DNA of 64,000 bases from Halalkalibacter suaedae (GCF_017939705.1 NZ_JAGKSQ010000001.1:124001-188000); one strand, 5' to 3'; numbered from the stretch's first letter, positions 18,156 through 27,039 are shown. Notes: generated from the letters alone by a model not told the origin. Numbers and translations: made by a program.

Positions 18156-18497
18156 TCACCTCCCGTGTTTATCATTAATTTCGATAAATTGACTGTATTC
18201 CTCAGCTATCGATAAAAGAGACACTAGCATCCCTTCAAGAAGAAGCTGGACTTTCTCAAATGTTGTGCTGTTTAAACCTGTTGGTACACAACAGCGGAGA
18301 AAACCACCATCCTCTTCCATCTCGACGTTAAGCTCTGTACCACATAATGTGGCAATCGCATTCACAGTTCCAATGGATACTGCCGAAGCACCAGCACAAA
18401 CGAGGTCATGACCATACGGACCAGAGTCTGCATGTCCACTCATCGTAAAAGAGTCAATATCATTGTTATTATTTCGGAGAATCTTTACCGTAATCAT
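18156..18497 (-). CDS. prp: ribosomal-processing cysteine protease Prp (YsxB)
   Basis: The 113-residue protein carries the Prp active site: His22 in [12 protein letters not shown] and Cys34 in [12 protein letters not shown], matching the catalytic pair described in S. aureus. It cleaves the N-terminal extension of L27 before ribosome assembly. It sits between rplU and rpmA, the standard place, and its stop overlaps the rpmA ribosome-binding site. Confidence 0.95.
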   Translation of the reverse strand: MITVKILRNNNNDIDSFTMSGHADSGPYGHDLVCAGASAVSIGTVNAIATLCGTELNVEMEEDGGFLRCCVPTGLNSTTFEKVQLLLEGMLVSLLSIAEEYSQFIEINDKHGR

Positions 18498-18504
18498 CGG
18501 TTAC

Positions 18505-18813
18505 TTACGCGTTAATCTTTTCGATTACCACTTTTGTGTAAGGCTGACGATGACCTTGCTTACGACGGTAGTTCTTCTTAGCCTTCATCTTCCAAACGAT
18601 GATTTTCTTTTGACGACCGTGTTTTTCAACTTTAGCCGAAACCGTAGCGCCCTCTACAAATGGAGCACCAACTTTAACATCATCGCCACCTACGAATAAA
18701 ACGTTATCGAAGCTAACTGTTTCACCAGCTTCTGCGTCTAATTTTTCGATGTAGATTTCTTGGCCTTCTTGAACCTTGATTTGTTTACCACCAGTTTCAA
18801 TAATTGCGTACAT
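18505..18813 (-). CDS. rplU: 50S ribosomal protein L21
   Basis: The 102-residue product begins [18 protein letters not shown] and contains [17 protein letters not shown], the L21 signature. It binds 23S rRNA in the large subunit. It is the first gene of rplU-prp-rpmA and is preceded by the L21 leader, which may give feedback control. Confidence 0.98.
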   Translation of the reverse strand: MYAIIETGGKQIKVQEGQEIYIEKLDAEAGETVSFDNVLFVGGDDVKVGAPFVEGATVSAKVEKHGRQKKIIVWKMKAKKNYRRKQGHRQPYTKVVIEKINA

Positions 18814-18819
18814 ACTTGC

Positions 18820-18925
18820 ACCTCCTCATATACTCAGACTCGCCATCCTAGGTAGGCCTAAGCCGTTTTAGAACCTATTCTGTGCGGTTGTAGTTGTTTG
18901 GGTGCGACCAAATAACTAACAAACG
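18820..18925 (-). ncRNA. L21 leader RNA
   Basis: The 5' untranslated region of rplU contains GGATGGCGAGTC (18838-18849 on the minus strand) just before the ribosome-binding site. It also has a TTTGG-TCGCACC-CAAA hairpin (18898-18913) and pyrimidine/purine blocks that pair nearby. These match the L21 leader family known in Firmicutes, thought to bind L21 for autoregulation. Ends are approximate. Confidence 0.75.
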
Positions 18926-18953
18926 AAATTGTACCATATGAGCACGAATGATG

Positions 18954-20453
18954 TCAATTAGATTTTAATCGTTCAAGCTGTCTTGACGCTTCTTCCATAT
19001 CACCAATATAACGGATTACTGGTCCTTCTAGTAAGCGTTTATTCGGATAGATCAGAATGCGAAATCCCAATGCTTGTTCAAGTCTTTTTAAGTGCTCACC
19101 TTTCTGCCCGGCAAAAACAGTTGAAACAACCGAAGGGATTTCGACAACAACGGCTTCTTCAATCGTTCCTTTATACTCCCATAGCTGTCTTTCTAATTGA
19201 AAGGCCTGTGCTTCGTCTGAGAGAACGACACCTTTCCCGTGACAGGTCGGGCATGGTTTGGATAAGCTATCTTGAAGATTCTGTCTGATTTTCTTTCTAG
19301 TCATTTCAACTAGACCTAGCCCCGTTAACCCAACTAGATTTGTTTTTGTACGATCTTTTTTTAATTCACGTTCAAACAAGGTTAGAATATATTCACGGTC
19401 CTCTTCTCTTTTCATATCAATGAAATCGATCACGATAATACCAGAAATATCTCTGAGCCTTAGCTGTCTAGCGATTTCTTTTGCTGCCTCACTATTTGTA
19501 TGACGAATCGTATCATGTAAATCGTTCTTGCCTGTGAATTTACCTGTATTCACATCGATCACGGTTAACGCTTCTGTCTGATCAATCATCAAATAAGCAC
19601 CATTCTTCAGCCATACCTGCTGCCTAAGTGCACGTTCTAGCTCCTTATCAATTTGGTAGCTCGAAAAGATATTTTCCTTTTCTCGATAAAAGGAAAGCTT
19701 CTCTTGAACATTAGGATAAGGATTCAAAAGGTCCTTCAATAATTGGTACTCTTGAAAATGGTCAACAACGATCTCACTTACACCCTCATTAACCACATCT
19801 CGCACAACCCGTTCAACGAGCCCGGTGCTCTGGTATACGAGAGCTGGTGCGACCTTTTCATGTTCTTCTTTGTAGAGTTTCTTCCAGTAGGATCGTAAAA
19901 AAGTTAATTCCTTTTCAACTTCCTCTTCTTGATGACCCTCACAGGATGTCCGAATAATCAGTCCTTCCTGTCCTTCTCTTAAAGTCTCTCCAATCGAGCG
20001 CCAGTGCTCTCGTGCATCAGGGGAGGAGAATCTTCTAGACACTCCTACATATCCACCTTCAGGCATATATACTAAAAACTGTCCAGGAAATGATATGACC
20101 CCACTTAACCTCGGACCTTTCGTACCAAACCCTTCCTTTGTCACCTGGACAAGAACTTCTTCTCCTTGTTGGACAAATTCTGATATGCTACGTTTCTTTT
20201 TCTTCTCTTCGTCTTCTAAAGAAAGATGAAATGAGAGCAAATCATCTCGGTACAAAAATCCATTTTTCTCTCTTCCTATATCAACAAAAGCGGCTTGCAT
20301 CCCGGGTAATACCGTGACTACGCGGCCACGATAGACATTGCTTACAATCCGCTGATCTAGCGTTCTCTCAATCATAAGCTCAGCAACTCTTCCATCTTCA
20401 ATAATTGCTGCTCTTCTTTCTCTTGTGGCTAAATTAAATATAATCTGCTTCAC
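18954..20453 (-). CDS. rng: ribonuclease E/G family endoribonuclease
   Basis: The 499-residue protein matches RNase G in length. An S1 domain covers about residues 35-125 (IVSNVYRGRVVTVLPGMQAA). The catalytic acidic residues are in LTVIDVNTGKF and IIVIDFIDMK. The zinc-link cysteines that join subunits are in KPCPTCHGKG. It cuts single-stranded RNA 5'-end dependently and takes part in rRNA and mRNA processing. B. subtilis lacks this enzyme, but some other Bacilli have it here, between spoIVFB and rplU. A long 5' repeat region separates it from spoIVFB. Confidence 0.95.
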   Translation of the reverse strand: MKQIIFNLATRERRAAIIEDGRVAELMIERTLDQRIVSNVYRGRVVTVLPGMQAAFVDIGREKNGFLYRDDLLSFHLSLEDEEKKKKRSISEFVQQGEEVLVQVTKEGFGTKGPRLSGVISFPGQFLVYMPEGGYVGVSRRFSSPDAREHWRSIGETLREGQEGLIIRTSCEGHQEEEVEKELTFLRSYWKKLYKEEHEKVAPALVYQSTGLVERVVRDVVNEGVSEIVVDHFQEYQLLKDLLNPYPNVQEKLSFYREKENIFSSYQIDKELERALRQQVWLKNGAYLMIDQTEALTVIDVNTGKFTGKNDLHDTIRHTNSEAAKEIARQLRLRDISGIIVIDFIDMKREEDREYILTLFERELKKDRTKTNLVGLTGLGLVEMTRKKIRQNLQDSLSKPCPTCHGKGVVLSDEAQAFQLERQLWEYKGTIEEAVVVEIPSVVSTVFAGQKGEHLKRLEQALGFRILIYPNKRLLEGPVIRYIGDMEEASRQLERLKSN

Positions 20454-20872
20454 TCGGATAGCCCCTTTACACCCTTTTCTTACTCATATTGTACCATGAT
20501 CCAGGGGTAAAATGCCTGAGGCTACTGAAAAAGGTCTCGTTTTCAAGGCCGCTGAAAAAGGTATGATTTTCACTTTTTTCAGCGGCCTTTAAGCAATGAG
20601 CGTAACCGTTGCGGTGTCTTAAGCCCTGCTATGAGTGGGTTTCTCATAGCAGGCGTGCAACGTGTGGAGCCATTGCTACTTCCTTGAAACTGCTAAAAAG
20701 GACTTTATCAGCAGTCTCTGATTTTCACCTATCTTGAGTAGCCTTTAAGTAATAAGTGCTACCGTTGCAAAGTCTGAAACCTGCTATCAGAGGATTTATC
20801 ATTGAAGCCTGCAACGAGTGAAGCCATCGCAGTCTCCTTGCTAAAAGGAACGTTTTAGTGGATCAAAAACCT
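20454..20872. repeat. intergenic region with structured tandem repeats
   Basis: No gene is visible between spoIVFB and rng. A strong stem (20545-20560 with 20573-20589) lies at the rng side. Two diverged direct copies follow: copy A at 20585-20702 and copy B at 20741-20850, both starting GCCTTTAAG and ending CTAAAAAGGA or CTAAAAGGA. Copy A folds into three nested stems: 20593-20598/20671-20676, 20607-20612/20657-20662 and 20625-20635/20643-20653. In copy B only the middle stem (20763-20768/20811-20816) is intact. Confidence 0.7.
20545..20589 (-). terminator. large hairpin between spoIVFB and rng
   Basis: Arms AAGGCCGCTGAAAAAG (20545-20560) and CTTTTTTCAGCGGCCTT (20573-20589) give a stem of about 16 bp. 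It could end spoIVFB transcripts, although the distal side lacks a clean U-tract. Confidence 0.45.
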
Positions 20873-21751
20873 CTATCTGTGGTTCCGAGAATCAGTAAAT
20901 CCAAAACGTGAAAGCGGGGCCTTTAGATCATTTTTTGTGAACAATAGTTCAAGCAATTCTTTTTCTTCAACCATTGATGTCGTTGCCTGCTTTGTATGAA
21001 AGATTTTAAACGAGTGCCTGTACCCTCTCCGACACTTTTTCATAACTTCTTTTAAAGTAAGCGAATCTCTCACAGGCAACAGTGATTCTTTCAAATAAGG
21101 TACATTCATCTCCATTGATCTTCGTGCCATCAAAAATCTCATAAACTTATAATGTCTTTGTTTCCATTCCAAATAATTTGAAATGATTAAAAAAGAAAGA
21201 ACAATCCATAAATTCAGATGAAATGGGAGATAAATGAAACTTAGAACGACCAAACTGATTAATCCGATACAAGAAGCATAGCGACCAATCGTCAATGCTT
21301 GAACATAAGGATAGCGATACGTAAACCACATCTGCAAAAGCCTTCCCCCATCTAAGGGGAGAACGGGAATAAGATTAAATCCTAAAATCATTAAGTTATG
21401 CCAAATAAACAATTGGTGATCATACAATGACCAAAACGAAAAATTCATCATTAGATAGGAAAGCAACATCATCCATAGATGTTGAAATGGACCAGCCAAA
21501 ATCACGATTACCTCTTCATGAAATGGTCGATTCCCTGTATCATCTACTTCAGCAACCCCACCGAACGGCAACAGCTCTATTTTGTTAATTCTCCAATTAA
21601 AAAAATTTGCGGCAAACGCATGACCCATTTCATGAATGAATACGATCGTAAATACCATTAACACCTCTTTAAAATAACCAGTCATGACACCTATACCAAC
21701 AACTAGCCAAAATAAAGGATTAATTTTAATCTTTGAAAAAAGATTATTCAT
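20873..21751 (-). CDS. spoIVFB: stage IV sporulation intramembrane protease SpoIVFB
   Basis: The start at 21751 (MNNLFSKIKINPLF) lies 1 bp after the spoIVFA stop; an ATG 16 codons upstream also has no Shine-Dalgarno, so coupling is likely. This 292-residue site-2-type metalloprotease has the zinc motif HEMGH in a membrane helix near residue 35 and the third ligand in PVLPLDGGRLLQ. About six transmembrane helices are followed by a CBS-like C-terminal region. In the forespore membrane it releases sigma-K from pro-sigma-K. Confidence 0.93.
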   Translation of the reverse strand: MNNLFSKIKINPLFWLVVGIGVMTGYFKEVLMVFTIVFIHEMGHAFAANFFNWRINKIELLPFGGVAEVDDTGNRPFHEEVIVILAGPFQHLWMMLLSYLMMNFSFWSLYDHQLFIWHNLMILGFNLIPVLPLDGGRLLQMWFTYRYPYVQALTIGRYASCIGLISLVVLSFIYLPFHLNLWIVLSFLIISNYLEWKQRHYKFMRFLMARRSMEMNVPYLKESLLPVRDSLTLKEVMKKCRRGYRHSFKIFHTKQATTSMVEEKELLELLFTKNDLKAPLSRFGFTDSRNHR

Positions 21752-21752
21752 G

Positions 21753-22544
21753 TTAATTAAATGAGATAACTTCGCTTGGATCAATGTATTGTTCACCATT
21801 TTTCAGTGCGAAATAGAAAATTCCTTTTTGAGCTTCTTCGTTGGTTTGAACGGTGCCAATGATTGTTCCAGCTCTAATGTTGTCGTAAATATTCACTTCA
21901 ATTTGGTCAAGCATGCCATAGATCGCCTCAGTACCATCGTAATGTTCGACAACGACCGTTTTGCCTAGTCCTTGCTCTGATTCTTGTCCAACCGACTTAA
22001 CCGAGCCACTCTTAACAGATTCAATTTCTGCATGCATCCCTGTTTCAATCATAATCCCTTGCCCGTTTTCAGTGAACGGCTCACTTATCGTTCCTATTGC
22101 TGGGAGGGCATAGATCATTTCGATATCTTCATTTGGATCGCCTTGAGCCAGATCCTGTTCAATTGGGACAAGGGCTAGTGGACGTCCAAATTGTTTTTCG
22201 TACCAATTTGAGATGGCTGCAAACTCAAATTCATATTCGAAAGATTGTTGAACAAACTGTTTCGCCTTTTCTGCTTGAGGTGTTGTTGATTGAAATAAAA
22301 TCGCAAGCATTAAAAAGAGACAGATTGCCATCATTAAACGAAAAACAAATAAATCTTTTCCTTTTGTTGGAGTCGGTGTTTTTCTATTAGTATCTTGCGG
22401 AATATAAAAGTCTGGTTCCTCTCTTGAGTCCTCCTGCCGATTCATAAGCATAGGTACAGTTTTCTCCCGCTGCTTAACGTTGTATTCAATTGTCCTTCTT
22501 CTTGAGTCTAGTTCCTTCCTAACCTTGCTTAATCTTTTAGACAT
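21753..22544 (-). CDS. spoIVFA: stage IV sporulation protein SpoIVFA
   Basis: The start at 22544 (MSKRLSKVRKELD) lies behind a purine-rich AAAGGATGGGG. The 263-residue protein has a basic cytoplasmic head, one transmembrane helix (LFVFRLMMAICLFLMLAILF near residue 70) and an external LytM/M23-like domain (about 145-260) without the full zinc ligands. It holds SpoIVFB inactive together with BofA until the SpoIVB signal arrives. It is first in a two-gene operon with spoIVFB. Confidence 0.9.
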   Translation of the reverse strand: MSKRLSKVRKELDSRRRTIEYNVKQREKTVPMLMNRQEDSREEPDFYIPQDTNRKTPTPTKGKDLFVFRLMMAICLFLMLAILFQSTTPQAEKAKQFVQQSFEYEFEFAAISNWYEKQFGRPLALVPIEQDLAQGDPNEDIEMIYALPAIGTISEPFTENGQGIMIETGMHAEIESVKSGSVKSVGQESEQGLGKTVVVEHYDGTEAIYGMLDQIEVNIYDNIRAGTIIGTVQTNEEAQKGIFYFALKNGEQYIDPSEVISFN

Positions 22545-22577
22545 TCGCACCCCATCCTTTTACCCGATTATTACTTA

Positions 22578-22604
22578 ACTATATGACTTGTCCCCTCTTG
22601 TTAT
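22578..22604 (-). promoter_or_regulatory. candidate sigma-E promoter of spoIVFAB
   Basis: On the minus strand an ATA core in GGCATAAC (22601-22607) and CATATAGT (22578-22585) are 16 bp apart. This fits the mother-cell sigma-E pattern (ATA, 16-18 bp, CATAnnnT). It lies about 35 bp before the spoIVFA start, and spoIVFAB is sigma-E dependent in B. subtilis. Confidence 0.55.
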
Positions 22605-22649
22605 GCCATAATAGAATAGAACTCTAGTAAAAGATCGGAGGCATTATAT

Positions 22650-23543
22650 ATGAATAAACGTAAACTAGGTCATTCTGATCTCTATGTCAGTGAACTTGGG
22701 CTAGGTTGTATGAATATCGGTCAAGACCGCTCAACGGCTAGACAAACAATTGAAACTGCTCTTGAGCTTGGCGTAAATTATTTGGATACTGCTGATTTAT
22801 ACGATCAAGGTTTAAATGAAGAGATTATTGGTGAAGTGATAAAAAATAAGAGAAAAGATATTATCCTTGCAACGAAAGCCGGAAATCGATTTGAAAAAGG
22901 AAAAGAAGGATGGTCATGGGATCCGTCTAAATCCCATATTAAACAGGCAGTAAAAGATAGCTTACAGCGATTACAAACCGACTATATAGACCTTTATCAA
23001 CTTCATGGGGGAACGATTGATGATCCAATTGATGAAACCATCGAGGCGTTTGAAGAGTTAAAACAAGAAGGTCTCATTCGTTACTACGGACTGTCATCGA
23101 TTCGTCCAAATGTCATCCGAGAGTACATCGAGCGATCATCCATTGTAAGTGTCATGATGCAATACAGTCTATTGGACAGAAGACCTGAAGAACTATTTCC
23201 CTTGTTTGAGCAAAAACAAATAAGTGTTGTTGTTCGTGGTGCACTGGCAAAAGGTCTATTAACGGATAAGCCTCTAGCACCAACAAGTAGCTATCTAACA
23301 TACTCAGCTGAAGAACTTGCAGCCGTTAGGCATTCACTAGATAACCACACTCGTTCAAACAACTCCATTGCCCTTCACTACTGCCTTTCTTCTGAAGTCG
23401 TTGCCTCTGTCCTAGCCGGTGCTAGTAAAGCTGGACAAGTAAGAGATAATGTTCAAGCGATCCTAACAGAACATTTGAGCGAAGCAGAGAGAAGGCAGCT
23501 TCAAGACATCACCAAACAAGACTTATATCAGGATCATCGCTAA
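22650..23543 (+). CDS. aldo/keto reductase (YqkF-like)
   Basis: The 297-residue TIM-barrel oxidoreductase has the catalytic tetrad Asp46, Tyr51, Lys76 and His119 visible in YLDTADLYD, LATKAGN and YQLHGG. NADPH-binding elements near the C-terminus (VLAGASKAGQVRDNVQA) are standard. It reduces aldehydes or ketones; the substrate is unknown. AGATCGGAGG is the ribosome-binding site. It is transcribed divergently from spoIVFA and interrupts the minD-spoIVFA order known from B. subtilis. Confidence 0.9.
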   Translation: MNKRKLGHSDLYVSELGLGCMNIGQDRSTARQTIETALELGVNYLDTADLYDQGLNEEIIGEVIKNKRKDIILATKAGNRFEKGKEGWSWDPSKSHIKQAVKDSLQRLQTDYIDLYQLHGGTIDDPIDETIEAFEELKQEGLIRYYGLSSIRPNVIREYIERSSIVSVMMQYSLLDRRPEELFPLFEQKQISVVVRGALAKGLLTDKPLAPTSSYLTYSAEELAAVRHSLDNHTRSNNSIALHYCLSSEVVASVLAGASKAGQVRDNVQAILTEHLSEAERRQLQDITKQDLYQDHR

Positions 23544-23546
23544 CTA

Positions 23547-23592
23547 AAAAGGGTGATTCAATGGTTAATTACGACCATTGAATCACCCTTTT
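23547..23592. terminator. bidirectional terminator between the AKR gene and moaB
   Basis: Perfect 19-bp arms at 23547-23565 and 23574-23592 begin with AAAAGGG and end with CCCTTTT, so both converging genes gain a U-tract. Confidence 0.9.
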
Positions 23593-23607
23593 TTTGATCT
23601 CTTCTTA

Positions 23608-24135
23608 TCAGCTTGTAACTCTTACTTTATCTTTTAGAATTTCTCGAACGACTTGGCTAATCTCAGGAATAATAATACGATCCATAGCAAGCTTAACCGC
23701 ACCTGGTGCTCCTGGCATTGAGAAGATGACCTTTCCATCCCGAACTCCTGCGGTTGCTCTACTTAAAATTGCGGCCGTTCCAACATCTTCTGTAAAGCTT
23801 AAATGACGAAAGATCTCACCAAAACCCGGCATCTCTTTATCTAAGCTATCTCTTACCGCTTCATGTGTTGTATCATTCAATCCAATACCCGTACCACCAG
23901 CAATTAGGATAGCGTCGATATCTGCTCGAATGGCCGCAATTTTAATCCAATGTTGAATCTGCGTATAATCGTAATCAATTGTTTGATACTCTGTTACACA
24001 ATGTCCCTTTTCCTCGAGCATTGTTCGAATTAATGCACCACTTTTGTCCTGACCATACGACTCACAATCAGACACCGTTAAGATCATGCAACGAATCGTT
24101 TGTGTCGCTTCATTTAGTTGTTCTTCCAATGTCAT
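23608..24135 (-). CDS. moaB: molybdenum cofactor biosynthesis protein MoaB
   Basis: The start at 24135 (MTLEEQLNEAT) has GGGAGG nine bases upstream. The 175-residue protein has the MogA/MoaB fold: MILTVSDCESYGQDKSG near the N-terminus, AILIAGGTGIGLNDTTHEAV in the middle and IFSMPGAPGAVKLAM near the end. These loops bind molybdopterin, and family members adenylylate it in Moco synthesis. No other moa/mob gene is near, so it is an isolated member of the pathway here. Confidence 0.92.
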   Translation of the reverse strand: MTLEEQLNEATQTIRCMILTVSDCESYGQDKSGALIRTMLEEKGHCVTEYQTIDYDYTQIQHWIKIAAIRADIDAILIAGGTGIGLNDTTHEAVRDSLDKEMPGFGEIFRHLSFTEDVGTAAILSRATAGVRDGKVIFSMPGAPGAVKLAMDRIIIPEISQVVREILKDKVRVTS

Positions 24136-24446
24136 TCTAGTGTTCCTCCCTCTCAATCAAGCATTCTTTTCTAAAATCATAACATAGCCACTAACATCGT
24201 TGAATGCTTTCATCGAGATAGGTCATCTAATGGTCAAATAGTTAAGAATGCTAAGGCAAAAGCCCCTCACCTTCATGTAATCCAAATAACCAAGTATTAT
24301 CTGAAATTATGACTGAAAATGACTTTTTAATGGAATAGAAATTCCAAAATCAGAGAAAAGACTTGCATAATTCTTCATACAAATTTAATATGAAATTAAT
24401 AAATCCATATATAAATAAGTAGATTACAAACTAAATGGGGGTTCCT
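24136..24446. promoter_or_regulatory. intergenic region with promoter of the receiver-domain gene
   Basis: A sigma-A-type promoter on the plus strand is TTGCAT (24363-24368), 17-bp spacer, TAATAT (24386-24391). A short palindrome TGGAAT-AGAA-ATTCCA (24331-24346) lies 16 bp upstream of the -35 and could be an operator. No gene is seen in the rest. Confidence 0.65.
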
Positions 24447-24833
24447 ATGTATTCACGATCCGTTGCTTTAATTGAAGATGAGCCAAGTCACGTGACTTTA
24501 ATGGACTATCACCTTAATGAACTTGGAATCAATGTTACTAGCTTTACAAGCGGACAATTATTTCTTCAAGGAATGTCTTTAGTACAGCAAGAATTCTCAC
24601 TGATAATAATTAGCGACCAATTATATGACACTCCAATTCTTCCTTTTGTCCAGGAATTAGAGCAAAGTAAACTAACGACAGTACCTGTGCTAGTTATGAC
24701 AACAGGACGCCAGGAACAAGTTCGTTCAGATACATGCGAGGTTCATTATTTACATAAACCGTTCGCTATCCATGATTTTCGTCAGGCAATTCAAGGCATT
24801 TTGCAAGAACCTACGTTAATTGTTTCCTCATAA
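24447..24833 (+). CDS. stand-alone response-regulator receiver protein
   Basis: The ATG at 24447 (MYSRSVALIEDEPS) is preceded by TGGGGGT and preferred over the ATG four codons earlier. The 128-residue protein is one receiver domain. Acidic residues lie in ALIEDEP, the likely phospho-acceptor is the Asp in IIISDQLYD (Asp57 from this start), and the conserved Thr and Lys are in VMTTGR and YLHKPF. There is no output domain and no kinase gene nearby. It may act like Spo0F or CheY, or as a diverged pseudo-receiver. Confidence 0.8.
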   Translation: MYSRSVALIEDEPSHVTLMDYHLNELGINVTSFTSGQLFLQGMSLVQQEFSLIIISDQLYDTPILPFVQELEQSKLTTVPVLVMTTGRQEQVRSDTCEVHYLHKPFAIHDFRQAIQGILQEPTLIVSS

Positions 24834-24870
24834 AATAAGAAGGGCCCCAAATGGAGCCCTTCTTATTTTA
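24831..24870. terminator. bidirectional terminator between receiver gene and minD
   Basis: A perfect 15-bp inverted repeat (24831-24845 and 24856-24870) spans both stop codons: the TAA of the receiver gene and the TAA of minD are inside the arms. Confidence 0.9.
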
Positions 24871-25671
24871 TCTAACGCTGAAAAATTGCTTAATCTTTGC
24901 AAACATTCCTTTGTCTTCATCAAGCGACATAAGTGGAACCGTTTCACCAAGAATACGGCGTGCAATGTTACGGTAAGCAATCGAAGCTTTGCTTGTCGTA
25001 TACAATGCAATCGGCTCACCTTTATTCGAATGCTTAATGACCTCTTCATCATCAATGACAATTCCAATCAAATCAATTGATAATACATTAGCAATTTCAT
25101 CAACATCTAACATTTCACCGTTTTTCATCATATGACCACGAATGCGATTAACTATTAATCTAGGAGGTTCAATTTGCTTTTCTTGCTCTAGTAATCCAAT
25201 AATCCGATCAGCGTCACGGACAGCTGAAAGTTCTGGTGTCGTCACAACAATAGCACGATCTGCTCCAGCTATCGCATTTTTAAATCCTTGCTCAATACCT
25301 GCTGGACAATCAATAATGACATAGTCATACTCCTGTTTTAATTCATCAATGATCACCTTCATCTGAGCTGGTTCAACCGAAGTCTTGTCCTTTGTTTGTG
25401 CAGCCGGTAATAAAAATAAACAATCAAAACGCTTATCCTTAATTAATGCTTGTTTCAGTTTGCAACGACCATCAATAACATCTACAAGATCGTAAATGAT
25501 GCGATTCTCTAAACCCATGACAACATCAAGATTACGCAGACCGATGTCAGTATCTACTAAACAGACTTTTTTTCCAGAAAGTGCAAGTGAAGTACCAATA
25601 TTGGCAGATGTCGTTGTTTTACCAACGCCACCTTTTCCACTTGTAATGACGATTGCTTCTCCCACGTTCAA
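24868..25671 (-). CDS. minD: septum site-determining ATPase MinD
   Basis: The 267-residue ParA-family ATPase has the deviant Walker A GKGGVGKTT at residues 12-20. The switch is VIIDCPAGIEQGF. The C-terminal membrane-targeting amphipathic helix is MFAKIKQFFSVR. It recruits MinC to the membrane near the poles, so FtsZ assembles only at midcell. It lies 17 bp after minC in the conserved mreBCD-minCD order. Confidence 0.97.
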   Translation of the reverse strand: MNVGEAIVITSGKGGVGKTTTSANIGTSLALSGKKVCLVDTDIGLRNLDVVMGLENRIIYDLVDVIDGRCKLKQALIKDKRFDCLFLLPAAQTKDKTSVEPAQMKVIIDELKQEYDYVIIDCPAGIEQGFKNAIAGADRAIVVTTPELSAVRDADRIIGLLEQEKQIEPPRLIVNRIRGHMMKNGEMLDVDEIANVLSIDLIGIVIDDEEVIKHSNKGEPIALYTTSKASIAYRNIARRILGETVPLMSLDEDKGMFAKIKQFFSVR

Positions 25672-25688
25672 GACCCCTTTCTATTGCC

Positions 25689-26369
25689 TTAGTTTATTTG
25701 TTCTTCATTTTTATTTAAATGTTGATGTGTATGTACAAGTTGTTGAACTCGGCCAATTTGTAACGAGATACGCTCATCTAAAAATGCACTTGCCATAATA
25801 GGTTCCTCTTCCCCGTCTCTTTCAAATTGCTTCATAGCTTCTGCAATCTTCAGCTGTGATGGGGCCATTAAAGCAGCTGAAATGATTGCCTTTTCATCTC
25901 CATTAGCTCCTGCATGTGCAATCCCGCGAAGGGCACCCATAATATAGATATTACCAGTAGCAACCACTGTCCCACCAGGATTAACATCGCCAATCAGCAG
26001 CAGGTCTCCCGTTACTTCGAGGACTTGTCCAGAGCGGACCATCCGAGTTAATGTAACGGTTTGAGATTTCCTTCGTAACTGCTCTGATTCTAGCTTTGTT
26101 ATGACCTTGCAATTAAAATGATCAATCGCTAAATTACGGTCTTCTGTAATAATTTGCTCGATTTCCTGTTTGTGTTCAGGCTGCAAATAACGAAAACCAC
26201 TTTCCACTTTAACTAATACATCAGGTCCATCTGCTTGCTGATAATGTTTAGAAGATAGCTTTTCTATTAATTCATCAATTAAACTCTGATAGGAACAAGT
26301 ATCATCTAATAAGAAAATAAGTCCCTCTTTTGTTCCTTTTATTGTAACGTTTTGCTTTTTTTGAACCAT
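25689..26369 (-). CDS. minC: septum site-determining protein MinC
   Basis: The start is the ATG at 26369 (MVQKKQNVTIKGTKEG), which has AGAGGTGA eight bases upstream and matches the known family start; the frame is open 19 codons more. The 226-residue protein has an N-terminal FtsZ-antagonising domain (1-105) and a C-terminal beta-helix. The latter carries RSGQVLEVTGDLLLIGDVNP, the MinD-binding and dimerisation region. It inhibits FtsZ polymerisation when bound to MinD. Confidence 0.96.
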   Translation of the reverse strand: MVQKKQNVTIKGTKEGLIFLLDDTCSYQSLIDELIEKLSSKHYQQADGPDVLVKVESGFRYLQPEHKQEIEQIITEDRNLAIDHFNCKVITKLESEQLRRKSQTVTLTRMVRSGQVLEVTGDLLLIGDVNPGGTVVATGNIYIMGALRGIAHAGANGDEKAIISAALMAPSQLKIAEAMKQFERDGEEEPIMASAFLDERISLQIGRVQQLVHTHQHLNKNEEQIN

Positions 26370-26513
26370 TAGTGTGTTCACCTCTGCCTCACTCACCTTC
26401 GTTGCTCCCATTTCACTCTCGCTCAATCGTTCTAACGGAAAGATGGGCTAGTACATTTATTCAACAAAAAGCAGGTAAAACCCTCTTTTTTCTAAGGATT
26501 TACAAATAAAATC

Positions 26514-27038
26514 TTATCTTTCACGAAGGCTAGCCTGCTTCTTAACATGTTCTGTTATTTTGTAAAAAGGATAGAATAGAAGAATAGCAAACACACTATT
26601 CAAAACAACACTTGGGAGCAAACGGCTCTGTGCAAACAAAGCAGGAGCTAAATCAGTTCCCCCAATTAACAGAAAAAGACCGTATTGGTAATATTCAAAA
26701 AAGACAATCGCAACAACAATTAAACCTAGTTGTGCCAACAGTGAATCTTGAACACGTTTATATGGAAATACGAGAAAATAACCGATTAACCCAAGACCAA
26801 ATAAATACACACCTAGAAGTTGAGTATAAACAATGTCATACATCAATCCAAAGATAAGTCCATATAGAAGACTAGACGCTCTGCCAAAATGAATGCCTAC
26901 TAAAATAACGAGTACAATTAAAAACCGTGGGACAAATTCAACTATATCACCTTTGTCATTTGGGACAAGCAATTGAAAAAGCGTCCCTTCCATCACAAAA
27001 AAGAAGAACACCAGTCCCGGAATATAAATTCGACTCAC
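26514..27038 (-). CDS. mreD: rod shape-determining protein MreD
   Basis: A GTG start at 27038 lies 1 bp after the mreC stop with AGGAGG nine bases upstream; a TTG six codons earlier overlaps that site and is less likely. The 174-residue protein has five or six hydrophobic helices, including a central GRASSLLYGLIFGLMYDIVY block that is typical of MreD. It works in the elongasome with MreC, RodA and PBP2. Confidence 0.9.
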   Translation of the reverse strand: MSRIYIPGLVFFFFVMEGTLFQLLVPNDKGDIVEFVPRFLIVLVILVGIHFGRASSLLYGLIFGLMYDIVYTQLLGVYLFGLGLIGYFLVFPYKRVQDSLLAQLGLIVVAIVFFEYYQYGLFLLIGGTDLAPALFAQSRLLPSVVLNSVFAILLFYPFYKITEHVKKQASLRER

Positions 27039-27039
27039 G

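Noticed and set aside
26370-26513. Extra small gene between mreD and minC
   Set aside because: The upstream extension of the minC frame is explained by a later minC start with a strong ribosome-binding site; nothing else is seen.
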